A stretch of DNA of 5,917 nt, taken from NCBI GenBank assembly GCA_020722165.1, contig DYLI01000068.1, positions 1 through 5,917 of the forward strand, given 5' to 3'. The notes beneath the pieces are model-generated. The model ran no database searches and had not been told where the DNA came from. It was given only the letters and a program-made list of their open reading frames with translations. The position numbers and the translations under genes are program-made. The DNA comes from Halothiobacillus neapolitanus. Its GTDB lineage: Bacteria; Pseudomonadota; Gammaproteobacteria; Halothiobacillales; Halothiobacillaceae. Position 1 is the first letter of the stretch. The number at the start of each line of letters is the position of its first letter. This document shows, in pieces, positions 5,369-5,917 of the stretch.

Positions 5369-5754
5369 TGAACGACACACTACGCCTCGCACTATGGGCG
5401 CTGCTGTTCGGTGCGGTGGTCTTTGCTGGCTATCGCCTTGGCGTGTCGGGTTGCGAGGCTGATAAGCTCGAATCCACGCGCCGCGCCATTGAGCAGGCCA
5501 ATGAGCAGGCCGCGCAGGATGCTGAATTAAACACCCAAGCCAGTGCCAAGGCTGCTGCGCTTGAGCAAAAGACCCGTATCGTGATTAAAGAGAGTGTGCG
5601 CTATGTTGCATCTAAGCCTAGCCCTGTTGCTTGTAACCTCGATGCTTGCCGGATGTGCCTCGATGCCGCCGTCTCCCGTGGCGACGATGGCAAGGACTGC
5701 CCCTGCCGACCTGATGTTGCCTTGCCTACCGCCGGAAGCCTCGGCAAGCCCTAG
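5365..5754 (+). CDS. Rz: Rz-like inner-membrane spanin subunit
   Basis: This 129-residue protein starts at 5365 (a second ATG follows at once at 5368) and is coupled to the preceding tiny gene. Residues about 6-25 are a signal-anchor membrane helix. Residues about 31-75 are charged, Ala/Gln/Glu-rich and helical (SKAAALEQKTRIVI near the end), suggesting a periplasmic coiled coil. The C-terminal third is Cys-rich, with CNLDACRMCLDAAV and CPC. Rz subunits span the periplasm and join Rz1 lipoproteins to fuse or disrupt the outer membrane in the last step of lysis. The overlapping lipoprotein gene in the +1 frame makes the assignment strong. The Cys residues could allow disulphide-linked dimers, which is inference. 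Confidence 0.8.
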   Translation: MMNDTLRLALWALLFGAVVFAGYRLGVSGCEADKLESTRRAIEQANEQAAQDAELNTQASAKAAALEQKTRIVIKESVRYVASKPSPVACNLDACRMCLDAAVSRGDDGKDCPCRPDVALPTAGSLGKP

Positions 5755-5863
5755 CGCGGATGATTATTTTAACGCCTGCATGGAAAGCAAGGCGCGGTTG
5801 AATACTTGCAAGCAGCGGCATGAAGCCTTGGTTGAGTGGGTAAAAAAAGGCGCAATCAAATGA
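5603..5863 (+). CDS. Rz1: Rz1-like outer-membrane lipoprotein spanin subunit
   Basis: This 86-residue frame begins inside the Rz-like gene, in the +1 frame. I chose ATG 5603, which follows the AAAGAGAG stretch (5587-5594); a GTG at 5594 would only add three residues. Residues 1-17 are a lipoprotein signal peptide and LAGC at 15-18 is a lipobox, so Cys18 should be acylated and the mature protein sorted to the outer membrane. The mature N-terminus is Pro-rich (SMPPSP), as is usual for Rz1. It then has a Cys-containing helical tail (CMESKARLNTCKQRHEAL). About 150 bases overlap Rz, and the frame runs about 110 bases beyond it, longer than the fully nested lambda Rz1. It should bind Rz across the periplasm. 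Confidence 0.8.
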   Translation: MLHLSLALLLVTSMLAGCASMPPSPVATMARTAPADLMLPCLPPEASASPSADDYFNACMESKARLNTCKQRHEALVEWVKKGAIK

Positions 5864-5917
5864 TAGAAGCGAAAAGCGATTTTTATAAAGTCACAAGCAC
5901 GTCAGGCATTGATGCGC
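5860..5917 (+). CDS. Start of a gene truncated by the window edge, unrecognised
   Basis: An ATG at 5860 overlaps the stop of the Rz1-like gene (ATGA) and is preceded by AAAAGG (5845-5850), nine bases upstream. The 19 visible complete codons begin MIEAKSDFYK and stay open to the window edge. The sequence is too short to identify. The coupling suggests the late operon continues beyond the spanins. Confidence 0.6.
   Translation, partial: MIEAKSDFYKVTSTSGIDA

Noticed and set aside
5148..5462. 104-residue + strand frame overlapping the tiny membrane protein and Rz
   Set aside because: It is rich in Trp, Cys and Arg, lacks a start site, and conflicts with two coupled frames that have better signals.

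Overview
The window looks like part of the late region of a tailed-phage genome or prophage, probably a contractile-tailed (myovirus-like) one in a Gram-negative, likely proteobacterial, host. All genes I can support lie on the + strand. They are tightly packed with ATGA or TGATG stop/start overlaps and mostly clear Shine-Dalgarno sites. The Gram-negative host is inferred from an overlapping Rz/Rz1-type spanin pair, which only makes sense if there is an outer membrane to breach. Base composition is moderately GC-rich. I recognise no host housekeeping gene, tRNA, integrase, IS or CRISPR array, so I cannot say from sequence alone whether this is a free phage, a prophage or a tailocin-like remnant.

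Layout, left to right. Positions 1-180 hold the C-terminus of an unrecognised protein. Positions 192-944 encode an unusual protein with an acidic N-terminal two thirds and a strongly basic C-terminal third. It ends at a good rho-independent terminator (961-999). A tail block follows: a baseplate/tail-tube-junction-like protein (1014-1709), then a probable tail assembly chaperone (1720-2466). The chaperone seems to continue in another frame (about 2429-2686), as expected of a programmed-frameshift G/GT or E/E' pair. The first lysis block comes next: a coiled-coil protein with a C-terminal membrane segment (2683-3018), a very acidic small protein (3018-3332), a three-segment membrane protein that looks like a holin (3329-3625), and a lytic-transglycosylase endolysin (3627-4247).

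A second hairpin (4295-4328) leads directly into a probable tail tube protein (4329-4856). An unknown 133-residue protein (4856-5257) follows. The second lysis block is a 33-residue single-span membrane peptide (5267-5368), an Rz-like inner-membrane spanin (5365-5754) and an Rz1-like outer-membrane lipoprotein (5603-5863). A further gene begins at 5860 and runs off the window.

Read together, the genes build the tail (tube, tube/baseplate junction, chaperone) and release the virions (holin, endolysin, spanins). The lysis genes are split in two by tail-type genes. The least explained items are the recoding event near 2450-2466, the hairpin that contains the ribosome binding site of the tail tube gene, and several small acidic or membrane proteins with no function I can assign.
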